Shown piece after piece: positions 6,562 through 15,599 of a stretch of 43,823 bases of DNA; the stretch's first letter is position 1; each line of letters begins with the position of its first letter. The stretch is from Pseudobutyrivibrio sp. (GTDB lineage Bacteria > Bacillota > Clostridia > Lachnospirales > Lachnospiraceae), in the NCBI RefSeq assembly GCF_017471675.1, contig NZ_JAFUSK010000056.1, positions 1 through 43,823 on the forward strand, read 5' to 3'. The notes under the pieces were generated by a model. That model was given only the letters and a program-made list of their open reading frames with translations. It did no database searches and was not told the origin of the DNA. The translations under genes and the position numbers were made by a program.

Positions 6562-9500
6562 CTAATACCTGCGGCGTGTTTTTTCGAATTCAATCTTTTT
6601 ATCCACAACCTTTACGTTGTCTTCACCGTATAATCCACGGAGAGTTGAAAGGTTATCCAAAGAAGCGGCCAGGCTGCAATTTGCGCCCATGCGCTTAACA
6701 GCCTTCTCTTCTGTAAGGTAAATAACAAGACTATCGTTACCGTCCATTTCACGGATTGTATCAAGAAGCTGGCCTTCACTGGCGCTATAAATATCTTTAT
6801 TGGCAAACTGAATCCAGATTTCTCTAGAGCAATCATCAAAGGATTTGATGTCGTCACAAATAAGCTTAGCACCACGCTCATCTTCGTTTTGAACATGGCC
6901 CTTGATAAATACCTTGTTTCCCTCTGTAATGAGAGCGCGGGATTTCTCAAAACTGTTTGGAAATACGATAACCTCCAAAGCACCTGTTAAATCTTCGATA
7001 TTTATAAATGACATTGCCTTGCCATTTTTTGTGTATTTTACAGTGGAATCCATAATGATTCCGCCCACTACAACCTCTGCACCATCCTTGATGCTGGCGT
7101 ATGATTCCTCGCCGCTAAGTGCACCCTCATCATCTCCATCAGCATCTGACATAAATTCGCTGGCGTGGGCTGTAACATTTTTCTCTAAGATTGGGATGTA
7201 ATCATCCAAAGGATGGCCACTTACGTATACTCCCATCAGCTCCTTTTCAAAGGCAAGCATAAGCTCCTTAGGGAATTCGTCTGCCTGTGGAAGCTGAACC
7301 TTAAGCTCTTCCTTTTGCTCGTCAGTGGCAAAATCAAACAGGGACATCTGGCCTTCCATAGTGTTCTTTTTGTTATGGCTGACAGAATCCATTATCTGCT
7401 GGTAGATAAGAATCTTTTGTCTGCGGTTGCCATCTAATGTATCTAAAGCACCTGCCTTAATCAGGTTTTCTACTGTACGCTTGTTGGCATCGTATTTGCT
7501 AACGCGGGTAATGAAATCCTCAAGATCACGGTAAAGACCGTTTTTCTCTCTTTCCTCTATTATAGAAAGGACAGTGCTGCCACCCACTGACTTGATAGCA
7601 GAAAGACCATAGCGGATGCTGCCATTATCAACAGAGAAATCAGCCTCTCCATAATTAACATCAGGTGGAAGGAGCTTGATTCCAGCCTCCCTACATTCTG
7701 CTATATATTCTGCAATCTTTGTACTGCTGTTAAGCACTGATGTCATCAGAGATGCCATGTACTCTAGTGGGTAATATTTCTTAAGGTATGCTGTCTGCAC
7801 TGCCACGTAAGAATATGCAACAGCGTGAGATTTATTAAATCCGTACTCTGCGAAAGGCATAAGCTGGTCGAAAAGCCAGCCTGCATCTGCTTCACTGATT
7901 CCGTTTGTCTCAAAACATCCCTGCACGAAGGCAGGACGTTCTGCTGCAAGCTTATCCCTTTTCTTCTTACTCATGAATCGTCTTACATTATCGGCACGAC
8001 CCATGGTAAATCCGGCACAGGTAGTCATAATCTGCATAACCTGCTCCTGATAAACAGGAAAGCCGTAAGTATCAGAAAGCACATCCTTAAGAAGTGGGAA
8101 CTTCTCGATAAATGGAGACTGCTTGCCAGTATTCTTACATTCGATGATGTCAGGAATGAAATCCATAGGACCTGGTCTGTAAACTGCATTAGCAAGTACA
8201 AGGTCCCCGATGTGAGTAGGATTAAGTTGCTTTAAAAGTCCCTTCATTCCAGAGGATTCAAACTGGAATACACCCTCTGTCTTGCCATCAGCAAAAAGCT
8301 CCATTACAGCCGGGTCGTTATAATCTATCTCATGCATATCAAGCTTGATATTATAGTTTTTCTCCACCTGCTTGATAGTGTCACTGATAACAGTAAGGTT
8401 TCGAAGCCCAAGGAAGTCCATCTTAAGAAGTCCGATATCCTCGATTACTTCCTTTTCGTACTGGGTGATGATAACATCCCCCTTACCAAGTGCAAGCGGC
8501 ATGTACTCTACAGTAGGCTTGCCAGAAATAACAACACCTGCTGCATGCACGCCAGTGTTACGTGGCAGTCCTTCCAAGCTTTTGCATATATCAAGGAGCT
8601 GGCGAACCTGGTCGTCACTTTCGTAAATTGCCTTAAGCTCAGGGCTATAGGCTAATGCTGTTTCGATTGTAACCTTTTTCTCAGGAATAGCATCTGGAAT
8701 AAGCTTCTTGATGCTATTGGTAAAAGGAATTGGCAGCCCCATTACTCTTCCAACATCCTGCACCACGCTCTTAGGCTTAAGTGTACCGAAGGTAACAATC
8801 TGTGTTACGCAGTCATCACCGTACTTTTTACGGACATAATCGATTACCTCTTCACGGCCTTCCGGGTCAAAATCCGTATCAATATCAGGCATGGATACAC
8901 GCTCAGGATTAAGGAAACGCTCGAAAACCAGCTTGTATTCCATAGGATCGATATCGGTGATACCTGTGGTGTAGCTGATAAGGGAACCTGCCGCAGAACC
9001 ACGCCCTGGGCCTACAGGAATACCATGGGTTCTGGCATAATTAATGAAATCCCACACAATAAGGAAGTATTCCACATACCCCATTTCCTTAATGGTGTTA
9101 AGCTCATAAGTCAGACGTTCCTCGTAATCCTTAGCCTTTTCTTTATAGCGTTCCTTAAGACCATCAAAGCAAATCTTATTAAGATATGTCCAGGCATTAT
9201 AGCCCTCTGGCACAGCAAAAGGAGGCAAGCCTGCAATGTGATACTGAATCTCAACATTACATCTATCTGCTATCTCCTGAGTACGATAAACTGCCTCCTT
9301 GGCATAAGGGAACAGCTCTAGCATCTCCTCCTCAGACTTAACGTAGAACTCCTCTGTTTCAAAGCGCATTCTATCTACGTCGTCAAGCCTTGCTGCTGTC
9401 TGAATACAAAGAAGCACATCATGGCTATAAGCATCCTCTTTATTGGTATAGTGGCAATCGTTAGTAGCCACAAGAGGAATACCAGTCTCCTTGGAAAGAC

Positions 9501-10074
9501 GCAGCAAACCCTGATTAACATTTTGCTGTTCTGCAATACCATGATCCTGCATCTCAAGGAAATAGTTATTAGCACCAAAGCAATCCCTATACTGAATGGC
9601 AACCCTCTTAGCCTCTTCATAATCCCCACGATTTAAAGCTCTGGCTACCTCTCCTGCCAGGCAGGCAGAAAGGCAGATAATACCCTCGTGGTATTTCTCG
9701 ATAGTTTCGAAATCTACACGTGGCTTATAATAAAAGCCCTCCACATAACCTACAGATACAATCTTCATAAGATTATGGTAGCCCAAGTCATTTTCTGCAA
9801 GCAAAATAAGGTGATAGTATCTATCCTCACCCTTTACCATTTCTCTATCAAATCTGGAGCCTGGAGCCACATAGACCTCACAGCCAATAATAGGCTTAAG
9901 GCCCTGGGCCATGCACTCATCATAAAATTTGGTTACGCCATACATGTTGCCGTGGTCTGTGATGGCGGCTGCGGTCATGCCAAGATCTAGGCACTTCTTA
10001 ACATAAGACTTTATCTTATTAGAGCCATCCAGCAGCGAATACTCTGTATGTGTGTGTAAATGTACAAAACTCAT
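6562..10074 (-). CDS. dnaE: DNA polymerase III alpha subunit DnaE
   Basis: Replicative or lesion-bypass C-family polymerase, 1170 residues. Domains in order: PHP (from HLHTHTEYSLLDG, 5-17, to about 280); palm with two of the three catalytic aspartates in PDIDTDF (396-402, D397 and D399); fingers; helix-hairpin-helix region around residues 830-880; and a C-terminal OB fold (about 990-1070, VVVGGIIMDSTVKYTKNGKAM). There is no PolC-type exonuclease. Firmicutes usually also carry polC, in which case this is the second polymerase used for primer extension; that copy is not in this window. ATG 10074 follows GAGG by six bases. The upstream gap holds a structured repeat element (10102-10243). Confidence 0.97.
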   Translation of the reverse strand: MSFVHLHTHTEYSLLDGSNKIKSYVKKCLDLGMTAAAITDHGNMYGVTKFYDECMAQGLKPIIGCEVYVAPGSRFDREMVKGEDRYYHLILLAENDLGYHNLMKIVSVGYVEGFYYKPRVDFETIEKYHEGIICLSACLAGEVARALNRGDYEEAKRVAIQYRDCFGANNYFLEMQDHGIAEQQNVNQGLLRLSKETGIPLVATNDCHYTNKEDAYSHDVLLCIQTAARLDDVDRMRFETEEFYVKSEEEMLELFPYAKEAVYRTQEIADRCNVEIQYHIAGLPPFAVPEGYNAWTYLNKICFDGLKERYKEKAKDYEERLTYELNTIKEMGYVEYFLIVWDFINYARTHGIPVGPGRGSAAGSLISYTTGITDIDPMEYKLVFERFLNPERVSMPDIDTDFDPEGREEVIDYVRKKYGDDCVTQIVTFGTLKPKSVVQDVGRVMGLPIPFTNSIKKLIPDAIPEKKVTIETALAYSPELKAIYESDDQVRQLLDICKSLEGLPRNTGVHAAGVVISGKPTVEYMPLALGKGDVIITQYEKEVIEDIGLLKMDFLGLRNLTVISDTIKQVEKNYNIKLDMHEIDYNDPAVMELFADGKTEGVFQFESSGMKGLLKQLNPTHIGDLVLANAVYRPGPMDFIPDIIECKNTGKQSPFIEKFPLLKDVLSDTYGFPVYQEQVMQIMTTCAGFTMGRADNVRRFMSKKKRDKLAAERPAFVQGCFETNGISEADAGWLFDQLMPFAEYGFNKSHAVAYSYVAVQTAYLKKYYPLEYMASLMTSVLNSSTKIAEYIAECREAGIKLLPPDVNYGEADFSVDNGSIRYGLSAIKSVGGSTVLSIIEEREKNGLYRDLEDFITRVSKYDANKRTVENLIKAGALDTLDGNRRQKILIYQQIMDSVSHNKKNTMEGQMSLFDFATDEQKEELKVQLPQADEFPKELMLAFEKELMGVYVSGHPLDDYIPILEKNVTAHASEFMSDADGDDEGALSGEESYASIKDGAEVVVGGIIMDSTVKYTKNGKAMSFINIEDLTGALEVIVFPNSFEKSRALITEGNKVFIKGHVQNEDERGAKLICDDIKSFDDCSREIWIQFANKDIYSASEGQLLDTIREMDGNDSLVIYLTEEKAVKRMGANCSLAASLDNLSTLRGLYGEDNVKVVDKKIEFEKTRRRY

Positions 10075-10101
10075 TAAATACCTCTATAGTCCGCAAGCTG
10101 C

Positions 10102-10243
10102 AAACAAGTTATTTGAAGGTTTACATGCTCCCGCAGGGCACCCTCCATACCTAACCATGGGAGCCCGCCGGCGTGGGCCCCCACCCATGGTCAGGCATGG
10201 TGCCTCCCTGCTCGCGCTTGCCAAGGTTAGGTATAACTTGTTT
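10102..10243. repeat. GC-rich hairpin element, copy 1
   Basis: An outer perfect 11-bp inverted repeat (102-112 with 233-243 of this kilobase) encloses TGCTCCCG (10126-10133) on the left and CTCGCGCTTGCCAAGG (10211-10226) on the right. Between them GCAGGG pairs with CCCTGC, CCAT with ATGG and ACCATGGG with CCCATGGT, with GCCGGCGTGGGC near the apex. The core is far more GC-rich than its surroundings. The same end blocks and stem layout, with different stem sequences, occur at 24187-24330 and, inverted, at 24345-24582. It fills most of the gap between pepF and dnaE. Open frames crossing it are not coding. Confidence 0.8.
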
Positions 10244-10292
10244 TCATCTTGCTCATCTAAATTTACTACTTTATCATCGACGATTTACGAAA

Positions 10293-12089
10293 TTAAACAA
10301 GAGTCGAAAGTTCGTCGACGATGGTGCCCATCTTGCGAAGGGCGGCTTCGATTGGGGCTGGGGTGGTTAGGTCAACTCCGGCAATCTTAAGAAGCTCAAC
10401 TGGGGCATCGGTACAGCCTGATGAAAGAAACTTCTTGTAACGGGCAACTGCTGGCTCACCCTCAGTAAGTATCATGTCTGCAATGGCTACTGCTGCACAG
10501 AAGCTGGTTGCATACTGATAAACGTAGAAATTGTAATAGAAGTGAGGAATACGTGCCCACTCGTATGCAATTTCATCGTCTGAAATCATATCTGGTCCAT
10601 AATAACGTGCGTTTATGTCCTTATATAGGGACGAAAGATTTTCAGCGTTAAGGCTCTCGCCCTTTTCTACCATTTCGTTTGTGATTTTTTCAAATTCTGC
10701 AAACTGTGTCTGACGGTATACTGTACCCTTGAAGCTATCAAGATAGTGATTAAGAAGATAAGCTCTCTCTTTTTTGTCAGTGCAGTTCTTAAGTAAGTAC
10801 TCTAATAAGAGGATTTCGTTACATGTAGATGCAACCTCAGCAACGAAAATCTTGTAGTGTGAGTAGATAAATGGCTGTGCTTCATTTGAATAATGGCTGT
10901 GCATGCTGTGGCCCATTTCGTGAGCTGTTGTAAACATATCATCGAAGGTATCGTGATAGTTTAAAAGCATGTATGGGTGAACACCGTATGCTGTGTCAGA
11001 ATAAGCTCCACCCCGCTTGCCCTTGTTCTCATATACATCAATCCATCTGTTTGCGAAGCCTTCCTTAAGAAGTGCAACATAGTCATCACCTAACACTGAA
11101 AGAGCCTTGCAGATTGTCTCCTGAGCCTCCTTGTAGGTTACCTTCTTTGCAACATCTGCAATCATAGGTGTGTAGATATCGTACATATGAAGCTCATCTA
11201 CGCCTAAGCACTTCTTACGAAGAGATACATAAGCGTGAAGCTTATCCAAGTTAGCGTTTACAGTCTTAACTAAGTTATCGTAAACCTCTGGTGATACGTT
11301 GTTTGCATCAACAGCTGCCTTACGATTTGATTCGTAATTTCTAACGCGAGAATAGAACATACGCTGCTTAACTTCGCCACTGTAAGCTGCAGCAAATGTA
11401 TTTAAATAACCTTTCATTGTGCCATAGTAAGCCTTGAAAACGTTCTCTCTAACGTTTCTGTCAGCTGACATCAAAAATGGAACGAAATTACCGTTTGTAA
11501 GAGCTGACTCTTCACCGTTTTCGTCCTTCACATTAGGGAATGTAAGGTCGATGTTTGTGAATGCTTCATATACTTCTCCAGGTGTGTTTGACATTTCTGC
11601 TGTCATGGCAACAACCTTTTCAAGCTCTGCTGATAATGTGTGAGCCTTTAATCTAACGATTTCCTTAATCTCCTTTTTATAAAGCTCAAGTCCGGCTTCT
11701 TCATTGTAGAACTGCTCTAGCTTTGCGCTGTCGCAGGCTAATATTTCTGGTGTGATAAATGACAAATCTGATTCCATTTTTGCATACAATGAAACCATTT
11801 TCTGGTTCATGCTTCTATGCTTAGAATTGCCCTGATCTTCATCAAAAAGTCTTGCTGAATAAAAATATGCCTTCTCAACCTTCTCTTCTACGAAAGCTGT
11901 CTCCTCTAAAACCTTAAGAAGAGTATTTGCGCTTTCGCAAACCTTGCCTGCAAACTTTGTTAGTTCTTCAAGCTTATCGTTAACAAGCTTTACATCAGCT
12001 TCCCATAATTCCTCTGTTTCATATACGTCATTAACATTCCAGGTATCTTCAACCTTTACCTGGTCTCTAGACATTAATTCCTTTGCCAT
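10293..12089 (-). CDS. pepF: Oligoendopeptidase F (M3B zinc metallopeptidase)
   Basis: Cytoplasmic zinc endopeptidase degrading oligopeptides of roughly 7 to 17 residues. At 598 residues it has family length. The zinc motif HEMGH (390-394, catalytic E391) lies in TTAHEMGHSMHSHYS and the third ligand is probably E418 in FVAEVASTCNE. The N-terminal helical domain and the C-terminal stretch ARIPHFYYNFYVYQYATS, typical of PepF, are present. No signal peptide. GGAGG lies eight bases before ATG 12089. It stands alone: a divergent small gene is upstream and a repeat element follows it. Confidence 0.96.
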   Translation of the reverse strand: MAKELMSRDQVKVEDTWNVNDVYETEELWEADVKLVNDKLEELTKFAGKVCESANTLLKVLEETAFVEEKVEKAYFYSARLFDEDQGNSKHRSMNQKMVSLYAKMESDLSFITPEILACDSAKLEQFYNEEAGLELYKKEIKEIVRLKAHTLSAELEKVVAMTAEMSNTPGEVYEAFTNIDLTFPNVKDENGEESALTNGNFVPFLMSADRNVRENVFKAYYGTMKGYLNTFAAAYSGEVKQRMFYSRVRNYESNRKAAVDANNVSPEVYDNLVKTVNANLDKLHAYVSLRKKCLGVDELHMYDIYTPMIADVAKKVTYKEAQETICKALSVLGDDYVALLKEGFANRWIDVYENKGKRGGAYSDTAYGVHPYMLLNYHDTFDDMFTTAHEMGHSMHSHYSNEAQPFIYSHYKIFVAEVASTCNEILLLEYLLKNCTDKKERAYLLNHYLDSFKGTVYRQTQFAEFEKITNEMVEKGESLNAENLSSLYKDINARYYGPDMISDDEIAYEWARIPHFYYNFYVYQYATSFCAAVAIADMILTEGEPAVARYKKFLSSGCTDAPVELLKIAGVDLTTPAPIEAALRKMGTIVDELSTLV

Positions 12090-12212
12090 TATTCTTCCTC
12101 CAATAATTTATTCTCTTAGTACAATCTTTCAATATTTTATCACAGATTCTTCAAAGATACATTGTATTCTATTAATACTAGTTGGTAAATTTTTATTATT
12201 TAGGAGGTTGCC

Positions 12213-12575
12213 ATGGCAGGAAGAGAAGATCTTATCAAAGGTTTAAATGAGGCTATGAACGGAAGTAAGGCAGATGAGCTTGGTCGTCAGTTTTTTGCTG
12301 ATACAAATACCCTTAAAACTGGCGCTGCCGGTGGCAATGTGGAAGTGAGTGTTCTTGTCTCAAAAGCAGAATTTGCCCGCATCGCAAGCGGCGTTGTTAA
12401 GTATCATGTTACTGATAGACGTGGTATTGAAGATGGCAATGATATTACATTTAACGAAGTGGAATCTGATGGATTTACCCAGACAGGCCACAAACTCACA
12501 AAAAGGGTACTTGATGTTAAATCTTATTTGCAAGTCCCTGGCCTGAAGGATGGTTTTTCCATTGTTTCTTTCTAA
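12213..12575 (+). CDS. Small unknown protein, possibly ASCH/PUA-like
   Basis: A 120-residue cytoplasmic protein transcribed divergently from pepF. AGGAGG lies five bases before ATG 12213, so it is very likely translated. The first 50 residues are polar. The second half (VVKYHVTDRRGIEDGNDITFNEVES...GHKLTKRVLDVKSYLQVPGLKDGFSIVSF) has the order of short strands seen in DUF3850/ASCH-like beta-barrel domains, where a GD-x-I/L strand is followed by a Tyr/Leu-PGL-DG end. That is a weak resemblance by eye. ASCH-like folds often bind RNA or modified nucleotides, but no function should be assumed. Its stop codon directly abuts the stop of the convergent DHH gene with no spacer. Confidence 0.7.
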   Translation: MAGREDLIKGLNEAMNGSKADELGRQFFADTNTLKTGAAGGNVEVSVLVSKAEFARIASGVVKYHVTDRRGIEDGNDITFNEVESDGFTQTGHKLTKRVLDVKSYLQVPGLKDGFSIVSF

Positions 12576-14111
12576 CTAGATTAAATCAAAAATCTTATGG
12601 AAGATTTCACGTTCGAAGATGAATATCTCTGATGTGTTATCTTCCAACACACCTATATAATCGCCAGGCTTACCAAGTAGGTACTTCTCAGTATCATGCT
12701 TTGTAAATACCTTGGTTCTATTGTTTAATTCCTTAGCAAACATCATACTATCGCCTGCAGTGAGACAGCTGTGGGCGTATGGTATGAGCTCTAGTATCCT
12801 GCCATCTTCATCACTTCGGATTGTAGGAATATATTCTCCAGGATAAATATACTCAGATGAATCTTTTTCAAAATACTTATCGAACTGGGATTTTGAGATA
12901 GCAGAAACTTCTCCTCGTATTCCTATTACGATGATAGTATCTTCCTCTACCTCTACCTTAACATCTCCTTGAATGGTACGAATAACCGCCTTAGCTCCAA
13001 CAGGCAATACATCTGTAGCAACAATGTAGCCTGCCTTTAAAGATTTTCTTGCATAGCGCTTCATGCCAGACAAATCCATCTCGTACTCAGTAGCATAAAT
13101 AATCTCATTATTATAGAAGTAATCCTGCATTCTACTTCTGAAGAACTGCTGAATAGATGGTGGTGTGTAATCAAGCTCCTGTATCTCAAGCAGCCTTCTT
13201 TGGATGGAACCACCGGCCTTGACGGTATGGCCGCCACCATTTCCTACACCTTCGCAGATAAACTGAGCCAGCTCGTCTGCCTTAACTTCCTTGACACAGC
13301 TTCTAACAGAAATCTTAATGCTACCCTCATGGATAGAATAAACCAGGCAGCACTCAACATCCTCAACCTCTAGAAGCATATCTGAAATGATACCCAGCAC
13401 ATTAGGGTCACATGGATCAGTCTTAACTATTGCGTAATGATTGTCCCTGTAATATTCTGAGCCAAGCAGTGCTATTCCTGCAATGCGAAGCTCCTCCTGG
13501 GAGATGTTGGAGTTCTTGAACTTAGTGATGATGGATGAGCTAAACTTAAGCTCATCTCGCATATCCATGTCTATAGGATGATGTAACTCTGAGAAATTAT
13601 TACTATCGGTAAGAAGACCATAATAAAGGGCCGTAGAAAGCTTAATATCAGCATTAACATCTATCCCTTCAAGCTTTAGCAAATCCCACACTACTGTGGC
13701 ACAGCTAGCCTGATAGCTCCTTACCTCGGAAAGCTTAGGAAGAGGACCTTCCACCTGATGATGGTCGATAATAGCAATATTCTTTGCAGTAAATTTTTGG
13801 ATATTGCCTTCTAAATATTGGCCGTCCACTGTAATAAGAAGGTCTGGGAATTCCCCTTCCTTAAGACCAAGCAGCTTAGCCAATTCATCCTGTGTCTTAA
13901 CATAATCAACATCTATACCAAGGTCGGCAATCATAAGCTTTAGATTGCTCTTGGCTATCTCAAAATTACCGCCATAAACAAACCTGACATTCTTGCCATT
14001 ATCCCGTAAATATTTTAAAACAGCAAAACCAGATGCAAGTGCATCTGCATCTGGATTGTTGTGACATTGCACTATAATATTGTCAAACTCTAATAATTGG
14101 GAGAGTCTCAT
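12576..14111 (-). CDS. DHH/DHHA1 phosphoesterase with an extra C-terminal domain
   Basis: DHH-superfamily protein, 511 residues. Metal-binding motifs: NPDADA (19-24), D95 in TVDG, DHH (115-117) and D168 in LTDSN. The DHHA1 domain carries GNGGGHTVKAGG (289-300). That matches NrnA-like enzymes, which degrade nanoRNA, pAp or cyclic dinucleotides. The remaining 180 or so residues (from about 330) form a region I cannot name. It is predicted soluble, with strands such as AKAVIRTIQGDVKVEVEED and the terminal pattern LGKPGDYIGVLED. No CBS, GGDEF or membrane segment is seen, so it is neither GdpP nor a CBS-type fusion. CGGAGG lies seven bases before ATG 14111. Confidence 0.88.
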   Translation of the reverse strand: MRLSQLLEFDNIIVQCHNNPDADALASGFAVLKYLRDNGKNVRFVYGGNFEIAKSNLKLMIADLGIDVDYVKTQDELAKLLGLKEGEFPDLLITVDGQYLEGNIQKFTAKNIAIIDHHQVEGPLPKLSEVRSYQASCATVVWDLLKLEGIDVNADIKLSTALYYGLLTDSNNFSELHHPIDMDMRDELKFSSSIITKFKNSNISQEELRIAGIALLGSEYYRDNHYAIVKTDPCDPNVLGIISDMLLEVEDVECCLVYSIHEGSIKISVRSCVKEVKADELAQFICEGVGNGGGHTVKAGGSIQRRLLEIQELDYTPPSIQQFFRSRMQDYFYNNEIIYATEYEMDLSGMKRYARKSLKAGYIVATDVLPVGAKAVIRTIQGDVKVEVEEDTIIVIGIRGEVSAISKSQFDKYFEKDSSEYIYPGEYIPTIRSDEDGRILELIPYAHSCLTAGDSMMFAKELNNRTKVFTKHDTEKYLLGKPGDYIGVLEDNTSEIFIFEREIFHKIFDLI

Positions 14112-14143
14112 ATTAATCCTCCGAAATATCTAATTCGTTATAT

Positions 14144-14152
14144 ATTATAACA
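14144..14152 (-). promoter_or_regulatory. Extended -10 promoter of the DHH gene
   Basis: TGTTATAAT on the minus strand is a perfect TGn-TATAAT box 33 bases before the start codon at 14111. No convincing -35 element. Confidence 0.55.
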
Positions 14153-14252
14153 ATTTATAAAATTATATTCTATTAGCGAATTGACTTATGTTTTTAACAG
14201 TGTCATAACAAAGGTGGGCAATCTGACCAACTAATCTTTTTGCATTAAAAAA

Positions 14253-14274
14253 GCCACCGGCTATATCCGGTGGC
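14253..14274 (-). terminator. Terminator at the end of the xylo-oligosaccharide locus
   Basis: GCCACCGG (253-260) pairs perfectly with CCGGTGGC (267-274) around six bases and the minus strand continues as TTTTTT. It follows the GH8 gene by 15 bases. A weaker T run on the other side could make it bidirectional. Confidence 0.9.
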
Positions 14275-14288
14275 AAAAGAAATCTTTA

Positions 14289-15407
14289 TTAATATTTTTT
14301 GTACTTACCGCTTAGAGCAAGCATGGCAAACATATACAGACAGTTGTCGTAATATCTGCGCTCTCCTGTTCTAAGAGGGGTGTTCCAAAATTCTTCGACA
14401 GCAGCAAGGGCGTACTCTCCATCCGCTGCCAAGCTCGCCTGGGCGATGGTGGCAGTCAAGCCAATTGGATGAAGGGCTGTGCCCTCTAATATAGTGCCGT
14501 CGATTTCATATATACCTCTGTTTTTATCAGAGGGAAGAGTGAAGAAGAAGCGTTGTAAATTATTTGCAGTTTCCCTGCAAAATCTATCAAAATCGGAATC
14601 CTTTGATTCCCACTCATAAGCTAATCCTATGTTTGCAATGGTGCGATATGCGTCACTATAGAACCAATCGTGACGTCCACCAAAATGCTCATGGTCAGGA
14701 TATGGCTTTCCATCATAGTAGCTATATTCTGCTGAAAGACCTGTAACGGGATGGCAAGCCTTCTTTAGATATTCTCTACTAGCCTTAGCTGCTGTTTTCC
14801 AGAATAACCTATCCTCTTCATAGCAGTTTTCTGCAAACAAATCATAGAAATGTGGCAGATGGTAAGATGGATCTGTAAAATCCAGTCCTGGAACGAACTT
14901 GATTAGCCCGTCATCTGTCCACATGTTGTGTCCACCATAAAGTTCTTCATGATGGATGCATGTCCTAAGCAACTCTTTTGCCTGATGGCTATAGTCATAA
15001 ATACCTTCACCATCGCCCCATCTGTGGCTGGCAAAAATAAGTGACATTGCAAAAAATTCCTCTCCGTCAGGAGCTGGTCCAAAAGCATTTTTATTTCCGT
15101 CAGTTGCCACTGACCAAGCGAAGTATCCTTTATTTTCTCCCTCATCCAGATACATCTTTGTCATTGCCCAGTTCCAAAGCTGGTCGAATTCTTTTTTCTT
15201 GTCTAGCTGGACACACATCATCATGCCATAAGAAATTCCCTCAGTACGGGTGTCGTTGTTACCCGTGTCTATAAGAAATCCCATGGTACCGTCAGCCGTA
15301 GTACCATAAAAGTTATTGGCTCCGTAAAAAATCTCGTTAAATGTCTCTTCTACGCGAGCATCTATCTCAGCCTGAGATTTTCCAATCTCTAAAAAAACAT
15401 TACGCAT
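14289..15407 (-). CDS. GH8 reducing-end xylose-releasing exo-oligoxylanase (Rex)
   Basis: Releases xylose from the reducing end of xylo-oligosaccharides by inversion. The 372-residue product has no signal peptide, so it acts in the cytoplasm on imported oligomers. Catalytic candidates, by comparison with the Bacillus halodurans enzyme: general acid E56 in DTRTEGISYGMMM, base D252 in WFYSDAYRTIAN, and H313 in ALHPIGL, the histidine that favours exo action. The GPAPDGEEFFAMSL segment (110-123) is typical of GH8. ATG 15407 follows GGAG by seven bases; the longer frame up to 15473 runs into repeated motifs and has no ribosome site. It is the last gene after the first transporter set. Confidence 0.93.
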   Translation of the reverse strand: MRNVFLEIGKSQAEIDARVEETFNEIFYGANNFYGTTADGTMGFLIDTGNNDTRTEGISYGMMMCVQLDKKKEFDQLWNWAMTKMYLDEGENKGYFAWSVATDGNKNAFGPAPDGEEFFAMSLIFASHRWGDGEGIYDYSHQAKELLRTCIHHEELYGGHNMWTDDGLIKFVPGLDFTDPSYHLPHFYDLFAENCYEEDRLFWKTAAKASREYLKKACHPVTGLSAEYSYYDGKPYPDHEHFGGRHDWFYSDAYRTIANIGLAYEWESKDSDFDRFCRETANNLQRFFFTLPSDKNRGIYEIDGTILEGTALHPIGLTATIAQASLAADGEYALAAVEEFWNTPLRTGERRYYDNCLYMFAMLALSGKYKKY

Positions 15408-15423
15408 ATATAGTCTCCAAAGC

Positions 15424-15578
15424 CCGCATAATCTTGCTGAAGTTAGTCCGCATAATCTTACGTTCACAAGCATTAATATTCCTCACTCGACTTATGTCTC
15501 GTTCGAAAAATTAATAGCTTGTTAACTAGATTATGCTCACCTAAGGGCTTTATTGCTTCTAAGCAAGATTATGCTCAC
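15424..15578. repeat. Clustered 9-13 bp direct and inverted repeats upstream of the GH8 gene
   Basis: CCGCATAATCTT occurs at 15424 and 15448; AGATTATGCTCAC occurs at 15528 and 15566 (38 bases apart). The two pairs face each other, and GCATAATCTTGCT (15427-15439) and AGCAAGATTATGC (15562-15574) are exact complements over 13 bases. The cluster occupies the 192-base gap between permease and GH8 genes. It could be a set of regulator sites, an alternative RNA fold in the GH8 leader, or a duplication remnant. Confidence 0.7.
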
Positions 15579-15599
15579 TTAAATTTTATAATGTATATA

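Noticed and set aside
8372-8655. Overlapping plus-strand frames opposite dnaE
   Set aside because: Antisense shadows of dnaE codons without start signals.
10052-10390. Plus-strand 112-codon open frame
   Set aside because: It runs across the dnaE start, a GC-rich hairpin element and the pepF end; no ribosome site; composition follows the palindrome.
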